DNA of 64,000 bases from Gemmatimonadota bacterium. GTDB lineage: Bacteria > Gemmatimonadota > Gemmatimonadetes > Longimicrobiales > Gaopeijiaceae. The notes below the pieces were generated by a model that saw only the letters and a program-made list of their open reading frames with translations, did no database searches and was not told the DNA's origin. The stretch is taken from NCBI GenBank assembly GCA_041390105.1, contig JAWKQO010000006.1:1-64000 (forward strand). Reading direction: 5' to 3'. Position numbers and translations under genes: made by a program. The stretch's first letter is position 1. Each line of letters begins with the position of its first letter. Shown here piece by piece: positions 9,428 through 18,690 of this stretch.

Positions 9428-11644
9428 CTAGGCTGGTCCGGTTCGCTTCAGGTACAGCGCGGAGAGCGGTGGGAGCGTCAGCTCCACGAATTGCTGCCGT
9501 CCGTGCAGCGGCTCGGGAACCGTGTGGAAGACGTCGGGGATCAGGGTGCCGGCCCCGCCGTATTCCGGCGCGTCGCTGTTGAGCAGGATCTCGTAGCGGC
9601 CCGGGTGCGGCACCGCCAAGCGATACGCCTTCCACGGCACGGGTGTCAGGTTGAGCACCACCACGACGAACTGCTGCCACTCGGCGGACCAGCGTACGAA
9701 CGAGATCGTGCTGCGCTCAGCATCATGCACGTCGAGCCATTCGAACCCGTGCGGCTGCGACTCCGCCTCGTGCAGGGCGGGCTCTTCCTGGTAGGTCCGG
9801 TTGAGCGCGGCCACCCAGTTCTGCAGGCGCCGGTGCAGGGGCTCGTTCAGGAGCGGCCAATCGAGCTCACCTTCATGGTTCCATTCGCGCCACTCCCCCA
9901 GCTCTCCACCCATGAACAGGAGCTTCTTTCCGGGGTGTGCCCACATGTACCCGAAGAGCGTTCGCAAGGTGGCGTGCTGATCGAGCGGCCCACCGGGCAT
10001 CTTCGAGAGCAGCGAGCCTTTCAGGTGCACCACCTCGTCATGGGAGAGTGGCAGCAGAAAGCGCTCCGAGAACGCATACAGGATGGAGAACGTGAGGCGG
10101 TTGTGCAGGCCTTTGCGAAACAGCGGGTCGGCCTTGAAAACCTCCAGGGTGTCGTTCATCCAGCCCATGTTCCACTTGAGATCGAAACCCAGGCCTTCCT
10201 GCTCCACGGCATGCGTCACGCGGGGCCAGGCGGTCGACTCCTCCGCCACCACGATCACGTCCGCATGAGCCTCGTGCACCGTGCGGTTGAGCTGCCGGAG
10301 GAACTCTACCGCTTCCAGGTTCTCGCGCCCACCGTGCGGGTTGGGCTCCCACTGTCCCTCCCCCCGCGAATAGTCCAGGTAGAGCATGGAAGCCACGGCG
10401 TCGAGACGCAGCCCGTCGATGTGGAACTCCTCGAGCCAGTAGAGCGCGGACGAAATCAGGAACGAACTGACCTCGAAACGCGAGTAGTTGAAGATGAAGG
10501 TGCGCCAGTCGGGGTGGAGCCCCTTGCGTGGGTCCGCGTGCTCGTAGAGGTGGGTGCCGTCGAAGCGGCCCAGCCCGTGTGCGTCCGTGGGGAAGTGAGC
10601 GGGCACCCAGTCCAGGATCACGCCCAGACCCAACGCGTGGGCCCGATCCACGAAGTGGCGAAAGTCGTCCGGACTCCCGTGGCGCGCGGTCGGAGCGAAA
10701 TAGCCTATGGTCTGGTAGCCCCAGCTCTTGTCCAGGGGGTGTTCGGTGACCGGGAGCAGCTCCACGTGCGTGAAGCCCAGGTCGCGCACGTAGGGCAGCA
10801 GCGTATCGGCCAGTTCACGATAGCTCAACCATCCCGGCAACCCTTCCGTGGGCTTCGCATCGGCGTGGCGGCGCCAGGACCCCAGGTGCACCTCGTAGAT
10901 GGAGAGGGGCGCGTCGGGCGCATGCCGCTCGGACCGCTCCGCCATCCAGGTCTCGTCTGTCCACGCATGGGTGCTGGGCGCCGTGACCACGGAGGCCGTG
11001 GCAGGCCGCAGCTCCATGCTGAAGCCCACCGGGTCCGCCTTGAGGAGGTCGCCCGCGTCGAAGCGACTCCGGATGGCGTACTTGTAGACCGCTCCTGCCC
11101 CGATTCCCGGAAGAAACAGTTCCCAGACCCCGGAGGTGCCCCTGGGGACCATGCCGTGGATGGTGGCGTCCCACCCGTTGAAGTCCCCCACCACGCTGAC
11201 CCGCTCAGCCGCGGGCGCCCAGACCGCGAAGCGCGTTCCGAGGACCCCGTCGCGCTCCGTGGGGCGCGCCCCCAGGATGTGATGGACTCGTCCGTCCGGG
11301 CGGCGGAGCCGGGCGAGCTCGTCGTCGCTGAGGTGGGGGCTGAAGCGATAGGGATCGTCCAGCGTCACCTCACCCAGATCCCCGTGCGCGAGCAGTCGAT
11401 AGGCAAAAGGGGACGGGGAACCGGGCACGAACGCCTCGAACAGGCCGCGCTCGTCCAGCCGATCCATGGGCATGGTGCCGCGCGCCACCCGAAGGTCCAC
11501 GCGGTGGGCCCAGGGCAGCCAGACCCGCACGAGACGGCCGATTTTCCCCTCCCGCTCCGCCGCGCGCTCGCCGAGCAGCGTCGACGGATCGGCGAGCCGG
11601 CCGGCAGCGAGCGCCTCGATCCGTTCGCGGTCCGTTTCTTCCAT
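9428..11644 (-). CDS. glgB: 1,4-alpha-glucan branching enzyme
   Basis: GH13 branching enzyme of 738 residues that introduces alpha-1,6 branches into glycogen. It has an N-terminal CBM48-type region (VWAPAAERVSVVGDFNGWD near 141-159) and a catalytic barrel with nucleophile D415 (DGLRLDAVASM), acid/base E468 (VVAEEST) and the LSHDEVVH block carrying the transition-state Asp. It ends with an all-beta C-domain. Length and motif order match bacterial GlgB. ATG 11644 (MEETDRERIEAL) is chosen; the frame extends 22 codons further upstream without support. It is divergent from glgA across a 134-base spacer, so the two glycogen genes probably share a regulatory region. Confidence 0.97.
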   Translation of the reverse strand: MEETDRERIEALAAGRLADPSTLLGERAAEREGKIGRLVRVWLPWAHRVDLRVARGTMPMDRLDERGLFEAFVPGSPSPFAYRLLAHGDLGEVTLDDPYRFSPHLSDDELARLRRPDGRVHHILGARPTERDGVLGTRFAVWAPAAERVSVVGDFNGWDATIHGMVPRGTSGVWELFLPGIGAGAVYKYAIRSRFDAGDLLKADPVGFSMELRPATASVVTAPSTHAWTDETWMAERSERHAPDAPLSIYEVHLGSWRRHADAKPTEGLPGWLSYRELADTLLPYVRDLGFTHVELLPVTEHPLDKSWGYQTIGYFAPTARHGSPDDFRHFVDRAHALGLGVILDWVPAHFPTDAHGLGRFDGTHLYEHADPRKGLHPDWRTFIFNYSRFEVSSFLISSALYWLEEFHIDGLRLDAVASMLYLDYSRGEGQWEPNPHGGRENLEAVEFLRQLNRTVHEAHADVIVVAEESTAWPRVTHAVEQEGLGFDLKWNMGWMNDTLEVFKADPLFRKGLHNRLTFSILYAFSERFLLPLSHDEVVHLKGSLLSKMPGGPLDQHATLRTLFGYMWAHPGKKLLFMGGELGEWREWNHEGELDWPLLNEPLHRRLQNWVAALNRTYQEEPALHEAESQPHGFEWLDVHDAERSTISFVRWSAEWQQFVVVVLNLTPVPWKAYRLAVPHPGRYEILLNSDAPEYGGAGTLIPDVFHTVPEPLHGRQQFVELTLPPLSALYLKRTGPA

Positions 11645-11736
11645 GAGCGAGAACCTACGTTGAACGATGCGTCCTGGGCAGGTAGGGTCTCCAAGGCCCG
11701 TCGGATGCACTCCGATTGCGTTAGGTTCAGAGGGTT

Positions 11737-11752
11737 GCGGGCCGAGGCCCGC
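11737..11752 (+). promoter_or_regulatory. hairpin in the glgA leader
   Basis: GCGGGC-CGAG-GCCCGC forms a perfect 6-bp GC stem with a four-base loop, ending 26 bases before the glgA ATG and just upstream of its GGGAG ribosome binding site. It lies in the glgB/glgA divergent spacer. It could be an RNA structure limiting glgA translation or a dyad for a DNA-binding protein. The sequence shows only the dyad. Confidence 0.35.
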
Positions 11753-11778
11753 GACACCCCCCAGGGAGATCGAACGGC

Positions 11779-13296
11779 ATGACCACCACCACCGGGGTGC
11801 GGACCGCCCGTCCGGTACCCTCCATCGAGACGGTTCCGCCGCTGGGCGCCGGCATCGTCCATCTGGTGGCAGAGTACTGGCCGTTTGCGCGGACCGGCGG
11901 CCTGGCCGAGGCTGTCCGCGGGGTCGCGGAGCACCAGGCCCGCTCCGGCGCGCCCACCTTCGTCTTCATGCCGCTGTATCGCTCGGTCCGCGAGTCGGGT
12001 GTGGCCCTGGAGCGCTTCGGGGAGTCGTACAGCGTGAAGTTCGGCTCCCGCACGGAGGAGGCCCGGCTTTGGCTGGCACCCGGTCGACCGGGTGCACCCA
12101 AGGTGTTGTTCGTGGATCATCCCCACTACTTCGACCGCGCCGGCATCTACGGCGAGGCGGGGGGCGACTACCCGGACAATCACCGTCGCTTCGCGTTCTT
12201 CGCCAAGGCCGCCCTCCAGGCCATTCCCACACTGGGCGAGAGCCGCTGGGTCCTGCACGCGCACGACTGGCACACGGCGCTGGCGCCGGTCTATCTGCGG
12301 ACCGAGTTCGCGAGCAGACCTGAATTCGACGCCATCGCCACGGTGCTCTCCGTGCACAACGCAGGCTACCAGGGGCACTTCGGTCCCGAGATCCTTCCCG
12401 ATCTGGGGCTACCGCGGGAGATGTACCACTGGGCGCACATGGAGTGGTACGGAAAGGTCAACTGGCTCAAGGGCGGGCTGGTCTATTCCGACTTCGCGGC
12501 CACCGTGAGTCCCACGCACGCCTACGAGCTGCGGACGCCGCAGGGCGGCTTCGGGTTGCACGACCAGTTCATCGCGCTCGGTGATCGCCTGGTGGGCATT
12601 CTCAACGGGATCGACCTGGGCATCTGGGATCCCGAGACCGACCCCAGCATCCCCGCCCGCTTCACCAAGGAGGATCTCACTGGCAAGGCCGTGTGCAAAG
12701 CCGACCTGCAGCGGGCCGCCGGCCTTCCGGTGGAGCCCCGCAAGCTGCTGGTGGGCATGACTGCGCGGCTGGCGCAACAGAAGGGCTTCGACATCCTCCT
12801 GGGCGACGGCCTGCTCTACCGCGTCGACGCCCAGTTCATCTTCGTGGGCGAAGGAGAGGCCCGCTATCGGGAGGCGCTCGCTCAGGTCGCGCACCACATG
12901 CCGGACCGGGTAGCGGTGCGGTTCGAGTTCACCGAAGAACGCGAACATCGCCTGCTGGCCGGGTCCGACAGTCTCATGATGCCCTCCCTGTACGAGCCCT
13001 GCGGCCTCACGCAGATGCGGGCACAGCGCTACGGCGCGCTGCCGGTGGTGCGGAAGGTGGGGGGACTCTCGGACACCGTCGAGGATCAGGTCACCGGCTT
13101 CGTCTTCGACGAGTACTCGTCCGCAGGGTTGGAGCGCGCACTCCGTCGGGCAATCGCCACGTATGAGGACGAGCGCGCCTGGATCAACCACATGCGGGAA
13201 GCCATGAGCAAGGACTTCGGGTGGGAGCGCTCCGCGGTGCGCTATCTGGACCTCTACCGCCGCGCCCTGGCGGCGCACGCGCCCGCCAAGGGGTGA
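11779..13296 (+). CDS. glgA: glycogen (starch) synthase
   Basis: GT5 glycogen synthase of 505 residues, making alpha-1,4-glucan from ADP- (or UDP-) glucose. The N-terminal domain holds the substrate-binding RTGGLAEAV (KTGGL in many homologues), HAHDWHTAL and SVHNAGYQG. The C-terminal domain holds the GT-B catalytic region with MTARLAQQKG and PSLYEPCGLTQM, whose E is the conserved E-x7-E glutamate. ATG 11779 is preceded by GGGAG. Its TGA overlaps the GTG of the following GH57 gene (GTGA), so the two are translationally coupled. The protein makes linear glucan for the divergent GlgB. Confidence 0.96.
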   Translation: MTTTTGVRTARPVPSIETVPPLGAGIVHLVAEYWPFARTGGLAEAVRGVAEHQARSGAPTFVFMPLYRSVRESGVALERFGESYSVKFGSRTEEARLWLAPGRPGAPKVLFVDHPHYFDRAGIYGEAGGDYPDNHRRFAFFAKAALQAIPTLGESRWVLHAHDWHTALAPVYLRTEFASRPEFDAIATVLSVHNAGYQGHFGPEILPDLGLPREMYHWAHMEWYGKVNWLKGGLVYSDFAATVSPTHAYELRTPQGGFGLHDQFIALGDRLVGILNGIDLGIWDPETDPSIPARFTKEDLTGKAVCKADLQRAAGLPVEPRKLLVGMTARLAQQKGFDILLGDGLLYRVDAQFIFVGEGEARYREALAQVAHHMPDRVAVRFEFTEEREHRLLAGSDSLMMPSLYEPCGLTQMRAQRYGALPVVRKVGGLSDTVEDQVTGFVFDEYSSAGLERALRRAIATYEDERAWINHMREAMSKDFGWERSAVRYLDLYRRALAAHAPAKG

Positions 13297-15296
13297 GCAC
13301 CTCCTCCCGCTCGGTCGTCCTGCACGGCCATTTCTACCAGCCGCCCCGCGAGGACCCCTGGTTCGAGACGGTGGACGCACAGTCCACGGCGGCACCCGAC
13401 CACGACTGGAACGCCCGCGTCGAGCGTGAGTGCTATCGAGCCGTGGTGGCTGCCCGGATCCTGGACGGGGACGGACGCATCCAGCAGGTGGTGAACACGC
13501 TGGAGCACATCAGCTTCAACGTGGGGCCCACGTTGCTCTCCTGGATGGAGTGGGCCGCACCCCGCACCTACAACGCCATCCTGGACGCGGATCAACGCAG
13601 TCGGGAGCGGTTGGGTCACGGCAACGCCCTGGCCATGGCCTACCATCATCCGATCCTCCCGCTCAGCGATCCCCGCGACCGCCTGACCGAGATCCGCTGG
13701 GGCATGCACGACTTCCGACAGCGCTTCGGGCGCGACCCGGAGGGAATGTGGCTGCCCGAGACGGCGGTGGACGATGCAACGCTGGACGCGCTGGCCACCG
13801 AGGGAATCCGCTTCACCGTCCTGGCGCCGTACCAGATCGATCCCGTACCGGCCGACGGCGGACCCGCGCTCTACCGCACGAAGAGCGGGAGGGAGATCGC
13901 GCTCTTCGCCTACGACGGGGACCTCGCCCGCGGGGTCGCCTTCGGCGAGCTCCTCTCCGACGCGGAACGTTGGGTGGCGCGCTGGGTCGCGCCTTCCGAT
14001 CCCCGCAGACTCGTGTCGATCGCGGTCGACGGCGAAACCTTTGGTCACCATCACCGGTTCGCTGATCTGGCCCTGGCGGCCGCACTCCATCACCTGGCCC
14101 AGCGCACGGACGTGCGCGTGGAGAACTTCGCCTCCTACCTGGAGCGGCATCCGCCCCGCGAGGAGGTGACACTGATCGAGCCCTCCGCCTGGAGTTGCGC
14201 GCACGGGGTGGATCGCTGGCGGCGCGAGTGCGGATGCAAGATGGATCCGTCGTCCTCCACGCGGCAGACCTGGCGGACGCCCCTGCGCGACGCCGTGACC
14301 TGGCTGGCGAAGGAGCTGCACTCGGTCTTCGAGACCGAGGGTGTACGCCACTTCGTCGAACCCTGGCGCGCCCGCGACGCCTATGGACGCATGGTGGGTC
14401 GGCTGCCGGCTGAGGCGCGCCTCGCCGCGCTGATCGGGGAGTTGGCCGAGCCCGTGAATGACGGTGTACGCGCTTTGGAGCTGCTGGAGATGGAGCGCAA
14501 CGCGCTCCGGCTCTTCACGTCCTGCGCCTGGTTCTTCGACGACCTGGCCGGCATCGAGCCGGTGCAGATCCTCCGCTACGCGGCGCGCGGCATCGACCTG
14601 GCCGGGGCCGAACAGGTGCGGATCGAGCAGGGATTCCGGGCGCGCCTGGCCGAGGCGCGGAGCAATGACCCCGAGGAAGGGAGCGGCGCCGATCTCTACG
14701 ACCGGAGAGCGCGACCCAGCGCGTCCGGAGAGGCACGGGCCGCAGCCGGGGGTAGCCTGCTCTATGAGGAGCAGCACGAGGACTTCGCCGGATTCGGCGC
14801 GTTCCGCACGCACAGCGTTCGCCCAGGGCACGTCGTCGTAACGCACGAGCCCACCGGACACCGGTGGGAGATGACCGCAGAGGTCCGCGCGCGGGGACCC
14901 GCGGCGCTCGTGGTCGATGTGGGCGAGGGAAGCGAACGCGAACGCGTCGAGGCGGGAGAGCTTCCGGAGGCGGCGCGGCGCCCACTGGAGCGCGGACTGC
15001 GGGCCCGGCTGCTCGGCCGTGTGCTGAACGACGACGACCGCGCGGCGTTGGCCGAAGGCGCCCCGTTGACCGAGGTTGCGCGCGGCGCCTGCCTCCGCGC
15101 TGTGGCCGAGCTCACCGCGGAGGGGCCGGGCTTCAGGGATCCGCTGGTGCGGAGTGCCCTCGATGCGGCTGGGTTGTTGGTGCTGCTGGGCCTCGACCTA
15201 CCGTTCGATGCCCAGACAGATCTTTGGCGCTGGTTGGAAGCACTGGGGCAGCCTCCACAGCTCGCCGAGCTGGCCCGCCAGTACGGGCTCGCCTGA
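13293..15296 (+). CDS. GH57-family glycosidase / glucanotransferase (DUF3536 type)
   Basis: A cytosolic 667-residue protein of the GH57 (alpha-amylase / alpha-mannosidase-like) superfamily. The family signature opens the protein (VVLHGHFYQPPREDPW), followed by MAYHHPILPLSD, MWLPETAVDD and VDGETFGHHHRF, then a long helical C-terminal region of the DUF3536 kind. GTG at 13293 overlaps the glgA stop by four bases, so it belongs to the glycogen operon. Family knowledge suggests 4-alpha-glucanotransferase, amylase or branching activity, but the exact reaction cannot be read from the sequence. The translation is a single uninterrupted frame. Confidence 0.9.
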   Translation: MSTSSRSVVLHGHFYQPPREDPWFETVDAQSTAAPDHDWNARVERECYRAVVAARILDGDGRIQQVVNTLEHISFNVGPTLLSWMEWAAPRTYNAILDADQRSRERLGHGNALAMAYHHPILPLSDPRDRLTEIRWGMHDFRQRFGRDPEGMWLPETAVDDATLDALATEGIRFTVLAPYQIDPVPADGGPALYRTKSGREIALFAYDGDLARGVAFGELLSDAERWVARWVAPSDPRRLVSIAVDGETFGHHHRFADLALAAALHHLAQRTDVRVENFASYLERHPPREEVTLIEPSAWSCAHGVDRWRRECGCKMDPSSSTRQTWRTPLRDAVTWLAKELHSVFETEGVRHFVEPWRARDAYGRMVGRLPAEARLAALIGELAEPVNDGVRALELLEMERNALRLFTSCAWFFDDLAGIEPVQILRYAARGIDLAGAEQVRIEQGFRARLAEARSNDPEEGSGADLYDRRARPSASGEARAAAGGSLLYEEQHEDFAGFGAFRTHSVRPGHVVVTHEPTGHRWEMTAEVRARGPAALVVDVGEGSERERVEAGELPEAARRPLERGLRARLLGRVLNDDDRAALAEGAPLTEVARGACLRAVAELTAEGPGFRDPLVRSALDAAGLLVLLGLDLPFDAQTDLWRWLEALGQPPQLAELARQYGLA

Positions 15297-15318
15297 CGGA
15301 CCCGTTGCCCAAGCGGGA

Positions 15319-15378
15319 TCCTGGCAGGAATCCCGTACCGCGCCACGGTCCTGGACGAAATCCCGTACAGCGCCACGG
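15319..15378 (+). repeat. two tandem 30-bp imperfect repeats
   Basis: Two adjacent 30-bp units, 15319-15348 and 15349-15378, match at 26 of 30 positions. Both contain the blocks TCCTGG, AATCCCGTAC and GCGCCACGG. They lie in the 283-base spacer after the GH57 gene, about 200 bases before the EAL gene. No protein-coding explanation is seen. They may be tandem regulator sites for the EAL gene or a decaying repeat. Confidence 0.6.
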
Positions 15379-15579
15379 ATCTAGCACTTTGCCAGAGCCG
15401 CTTTTCTGGCCCGTGCTGCGTCACTCCCACACCCCGGGTCGTGTCGCTGCGACCCGTCACCCAGCCATCCGCCTTTCCGTCCGTTGTGCGTCTCCTACAG
15501 CCGCCACGGTCCAACGAGGCACAAGAGGTGCCCCAGTGCAGGGTCGAGCGACCCAGATCCCTCGCCCCCGGACCTCGCG

Positions 15580-16455
15580 ATGCCCGCTGTGCTCAAAGCG
15601 AAGAAGGCCAAGCGCCGGAAGAAGTCGCGGGGTAGCGCCAAGCGCCCGGCAACGCCGACGCGAGCCAAGGAGGTCGAGACCCGAAGGCCCGCCGCGAAGT
15701 CCGTCCAGCCAGCAACCCCCCAGGCCGCGCTTGATCCGGCGGCCGCGCTGGCGGCGAGCTTCCGGCGGGCCCTTGATGGCATCTGGTTCGCCTACCAGCC
15801 CGTCGTCGATTCTCGCTTCCAGATCGTCGGCTACGAGGCTTTGCTGCGCAGCGAGGAGCAGGGCCTCCACACGGCCCTGCCGTTGCTGGACACCGCACGC
15901 AGATTGGAGCGCTCCGACGACCTGCTGCTGCAGATGTGGACGCAGGCGCCTCAGCCCTTCGGTCCGGGCGGGCTGGACAGCGAGTGGCTGTTCATGAACG
16001 TCGAGCCGTCCGAACTGGTGGTCTTCCGCGACCTGGCCCGCGGTGGTCCGTTCCGTGCGCTGGCACCCCGCATCGTGATCGAGATCACCGAGCGAGCGGC
16101 GTTGCTTCCCCACGCCGGCCTGGATCGCGCAGCGGTGGACCTCAAGGCGATGGGCTTCCGGGTGGCCATCGACGACTTCGGCGGAGCCTATACGGGCATC
16201 GCCACCTTCGCCGCGCTCGAACCCGACCTGATCAAGTTGGACGGCCAGCTCATCCGGGGAATCGATCGCAGCCGGCACCGCCAACTCTACGTGCGCAAGT
16301 TGCTGGAGATGTGCGACGAGCTGGGAACGAAGGTCGTCGCGGAAGAAGTGGAGACGCCCGCGGAGTTCGAAGCGCTCTGCGATGTGGGCTGCCAGTACCT
16401 GCAGGGGTTCTATGTGGGGCGGCCCGAAGCGCTCGCGGCTCGCCCGAGCGACTGA
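15580..16455 (+). CDS. stand-alone EAL-domain protein (c-di-GMP phosphodiesterase) with a basic tail
   Basis: A 291-residue protein. Residues 1-50 are extremely Lys/Arg-rich (start MPAVLKAKKAKRRKKSRG) and probably disordered. Residues of about 65-285 form an EAL domain with the expected catalytic set: EALLR, FMNVEPSEL, IEITERA, AIDDFGGAY, LIKLDGQ, VVAEEVET and GCQYLQGFYVGRP. It should hydrolyse c-di-GMP to pGpG. No REC, PAS, GGDEF or TM segments are present. Two loops deviate: DDFGGAY for DDFGTGY and EEVET for EGVET; neither removes a metal ligand. The basic tail could contact membrane lipids or nucleic acid (inference). ATG 15580 has only a weak ribosome binding site. Confidence 0.88.
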   Translation: MPAVLKAKKAKRRKKSRGSAKRPATPTRAKEVETRRPAAKSVQPATPQAALDPAAALAASFRRALDGIWFAYQPVVDSRFQIVGYEALLRSEEQGLHTALPLLDTARRLERSDDLLLQMWTQAPQPFGPGGLDSEWLFMNVEPSELVVFRDLARGGPFRALAPRIVIEITERAALLPHAGLDRAAVDLKAMGFRVAIDDFGGAYTGIATFAALEPDLIKLDGQLIRGIDRSRHRQLYVRKLLEMCDELGTKVVAEEVETPAEFEALCDVGCQYLQGFYVGRPEALAARPSD

Positions 16456-16465
16456 GCGGCGTCTC

Positions 16466-16482
16466 CACCGCTCCCCGCGGTG
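16466..16482. terminator. short hairpin between convergent EAL and SDR genes
   Basis: CACCGC-TCCCC-GCGGTG is a perfect 6-bp stem with a five-base loop, 11 bases after the EAL stop and 38 bases from the stop of the opposing SDR gene. There is no T-tract, which is common in GC-rich genomes. The call rests on position and dyad only. Confidence 0.35.
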
Positions 16483-16519
16483 CTCCCCGCCGCATGCCGC
16501 TTCCACCTCAAGCCGCGAC

Positions 16520-17194
16520 TCATCCGCTCCGCGCGGCCAGCGCGTTGATGTCGGAGACCTCCAGCACGGACTTGGGCGCGCCTCCCGCGGCCGCCTCGAT
16601 CATCGCCTTGCCCACCTTCACGGTGGTGGTGAGCTGTTTCGAGGCAATGCGCTCCAGCAGCGGATACAGCGGCGCCACCACGGCGTAGAGCGCTCGGTAG
16701 AGCGTCGTGGACGAGGTGGTGCCCCGCAGGGGTTGGATATAGCCGGGCCGGAACATGTAGGCGGCCTTGAACGGCAACCGCAGCAGCGCGTTCTCGGTTC
16801 TCCCCTTCACGCGCGCCCACATGAAGCGGCCCTTCTCGGTGCTGTCGGTGCCCTGCCCCGTCACGTAGCAGAACGTCATCCCAGGGTTCAGGCGAGCCAA
16901 CGACGCCGCCACGGCCATCGTGAGGTCGTACGTGAGGCGCGTGTAGTCCGCCTCGCTCATCCCCGCGGCAGAGACGCCCAAGCAGAAGAAGCACGCGTCG
17001 TAGCCGGCGAGCCGCGGCTCCAGATCCGTGAGATCGGAGACGTCTTGCTTCAGGATCTCCGTCAGCTTGGGCGAGCTCCGCACACAGGAGCGCCGGCCGA
17101 TCACCAGGACTTCGCTCACGCGCGGATCGTCCAGACACTCGAGGACGACGCCGGTCCCCACCATGCCGCTGGCCCCGAAGAGGATGACCTTCAC
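16520..17194 (-). CDS. atypical SDR / NAD(P)H-binding protein
   Basis: A 224-residue Rossmann protein of the atypical short-chain dehydrogenase kind. It starts with the nucleotide-binding loop ILFGASGMVGTG, has FFCLGVS after strand 4, YVTGQGTDSTEKG, and MWARVKGRTE in place of the usual YxxxK. The family contains many uncharacterised quinone- or nucleotide-binding proteins, so substrate and catalysis are open. The GTG at 17194 overlaps the stop of the second M16 gene as GTGA, giving a three-gene unit of M16, M16-like and SDR. No export signal is visible, unlike its two upstream partners. Confidence 0.85.
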   Translation of the reverse strand: MKVILFGASGMVGTGVVLECLDDPRVSEVLVIGRRSCVRSSPKLTEILKQDVSDLTDLEPRLAGYDACFFCLGVSAAGMSEADYTRLTYDLTMAVAASLARLNPGMTFCYVTGQGTDSTEKGRFMWARVKGRTENALLRLPFKAAYMFRPGYIQPLRGTTSSTTLYRALYAVVAPLYPLLERIASKQLTTTVKVGKAMIEAAAGGAPKSVLEVSDINALAARSG

Positions 17195-18690
17195 CGGCGC
17201 ACCAGCGTGCCGAAGGCATCCAGGCGTGGCTCCCCTTCCAGCGGGGGCGCGGCCAGGATGGCATCGACCGGTCCGATCAGCACGGCGTCCATGCGTTCGG
17301 GATGCAGGTACGCGGCAGCCGCTGCACGAACGGCCTCGGCCGTGACCGCGCGCACTCGCTCGGGGTAGCTGGCTGAACGCTCGTGGCTCCCGTAGCGGAT
17401 CCACTCCTCTGCGAACGACAGTGCAGTGACATGCCCGTCGCGGTAGGCGAGCGTGTACTCGCCGTCGGCCAAGGCCCCCTGGGCCACGAACAGCTCTTCC
17501 TCGCTCACCGGCCCACTGCGGATGCGTTCGATCTCCTCAAGCGTGAGGTGGAGCAGCAGGGGGATGACCTCCGGCCGCCCATAGGTGCGAAACGTGTAGG
17601 TGCCCGGGCCGCGTATGGACTGGACGGGAAAGCCCGAGTCGTCGTTGGTCAGACCTCTCAGATCCCGCGTGGCGCGGAAGAGGCGGGTGTCGAAGTGACC
17701 GCCGCCCAGGATGTAGTTCATCACCTGAAGCGGGGCCTCGTCCTCCAACGGCACGACGGGCAGCTCGTGACCCAGCACCAGCCAGCCTTGCAGTTTGTCC
17801 GCATCGAGCAGCAGGAGCCGTCGGCTCGCGTCGCCAGACACCTCGGGCACGGCGGCCCGCTCGGCTGGGGCCGGGCCCCGCCACCCGGAGAACTCCCGCT
17901 CCACGGCGGCTCGAGCCGCCGCACCGTCCAGGTCACCGCCCACCGCCAACGCCACGTTGGAGGGCACCACCCAGCTCTGCTGGAAGGCGACCGCGTCGGC
18001 CACGCCCAGCCGTGAAGGCGTGATCGCGCGGGTGCCGTACGGGTGGCCGTCCAGCAGCGTGGCGGTGAACACGTCGACCGCACTCGCCAGTGAGCCTTCG
18101 TAGAGGACGGGCCCCGACTCACCCCCTGCGGCCGCCGAGGCATCGATCCCCCGCGTCCCACGGGCGGAGATCCGCGTCACGTCCGTCGCCTGGACGGCCG
18201 GTCGCTGCAACAGATCCGCGAGTAGGCCGAGTGCCGCCTCCCAGTCCTCCGCAGGTACATTCAGCACCACGCGGGTCTCCTCGGGCGTCTGCGTCACCGA
18301 CAACTCGGCCACCATGTCGTCCAGTAGCCTGGCCACCTCGAGACGGGAGCGCACTTCGGTGCCCCCCGCCCGCAGCGCGGCGGCCCACGCCTCGCTGGCG
18401 CCGGCCACGCGCCCGTCGGCGCTGCCCGCGCCCACGATGCCCGCCACGGTCACGAGGGGTGTGGTGTGGTCCTCCACCACGTAGGCCACCAATCCGTTCG
18501 CCAGCGTTTGCTGCAGTTGGGCCGGATCGGGTCGCTGGAACGTCGGGGCCGGCAGCTCCATCGTGTGGGGCGGGGGCAGGTCGGGTCGCCACTGCTCGCG
18601 ATCACACGCGGTGAGTGCCACGGTGAGCAACACGACCAGGACGGGCGAGCGCCTCCCAGCGCGGGGCCTCACCGCACGACGCGCCCTCAT
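17191..18690 (-). CDS. M16 peptidase-like lipoprotein lacking the zinc motif
   Basis: A 499-residue protein with a lipoprotein signal (basic MRARRAVRPRAGRR, then VLVVLLTVALTAC). The two-lobed M16 fold is recognisable from LQQTLANGLVAYVVED near 60, LNVPAEDWEAALGLLADLL and VMNYILGGGHFDTRLF. Where an active M16 protein has HxxEH this one reads GASEAWAAAL, so the zinc-binding His, Glu and His are gone. It is probably the non-catalytic half of a pair with the HFLEH-containing gene immediately upstream, whose stop it overlaps (ATGA). This parallels alpha/beta mitochondrial processing peptidase and other bacterial M16 pairs. ATG 18690 gives a clean signal peptide. Confidence 0.9.
   Translation of the reverse strand: MRARRAVRPRAGRRSPVLVVLLTVALTACDREQWRPDLPPPHTMELPAPTFQRPDPAQLQQTLANGLVAYVVEDHTTPLVTVAGIVGAGSADGRVAGASEAWAAALRAGGTEVRSRLEVARLLDDMVAELSVTQTPEETRVVLNVPAEDWEAALGLLADLLQRPAVQATDVTRISARGTRGIDASAAAGGESGPVLYEGSLASAVDVFTATLLDGHPYGTRAITPSRLGVADAVAFQQSWVVPSNVALAVGGDLDGAAARAAVEREFSGWRGPAPAERAAVPEVSGDASRRLLLLDADKLQGWLVLGHELPVVPLEDEAPLQVMNYILGGGHFDTRLFRATRDLRGLTNDDSGFPVQSIRGPGTYTFRTYGRPEVIPLLLHLTLEEIERIRSGPVSEEELFVAQGALADGEYTLAYRDGHVTALSFAEEWIRYGSHERSASYPERVRAVTAEAVRAAAAAYLHPERMDAVLIGPVDAILAAPPLEGEPRLDAFGTLVRR

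Noticed and set aside
8711..11782. A 1023-codon open frame on the plus strand opposite the S9 peptidase and glgB genes
   Set aside because: It is antisense to two well-recognised genes and its protein has no family features. It is a by-product of GC-rich codon use.
11365..12378. A 337-codon minus-strand frame overlapping the glgB start and glgA
   Set aside because: Lies across two confirmed genes in the wrong frame and lacks any domain signature.
13254..14861. A 535-codon minus-strand frame opposite GH57
   Set aside because: The plus strand encodes the recognisable GH57 protein in one unbroken frame; the opposite frame shows no family features.
15319..15378. CRISPR repeat candidate
   Set aside because: Two abutting imperfect units without spacers and no cas genes nearby.
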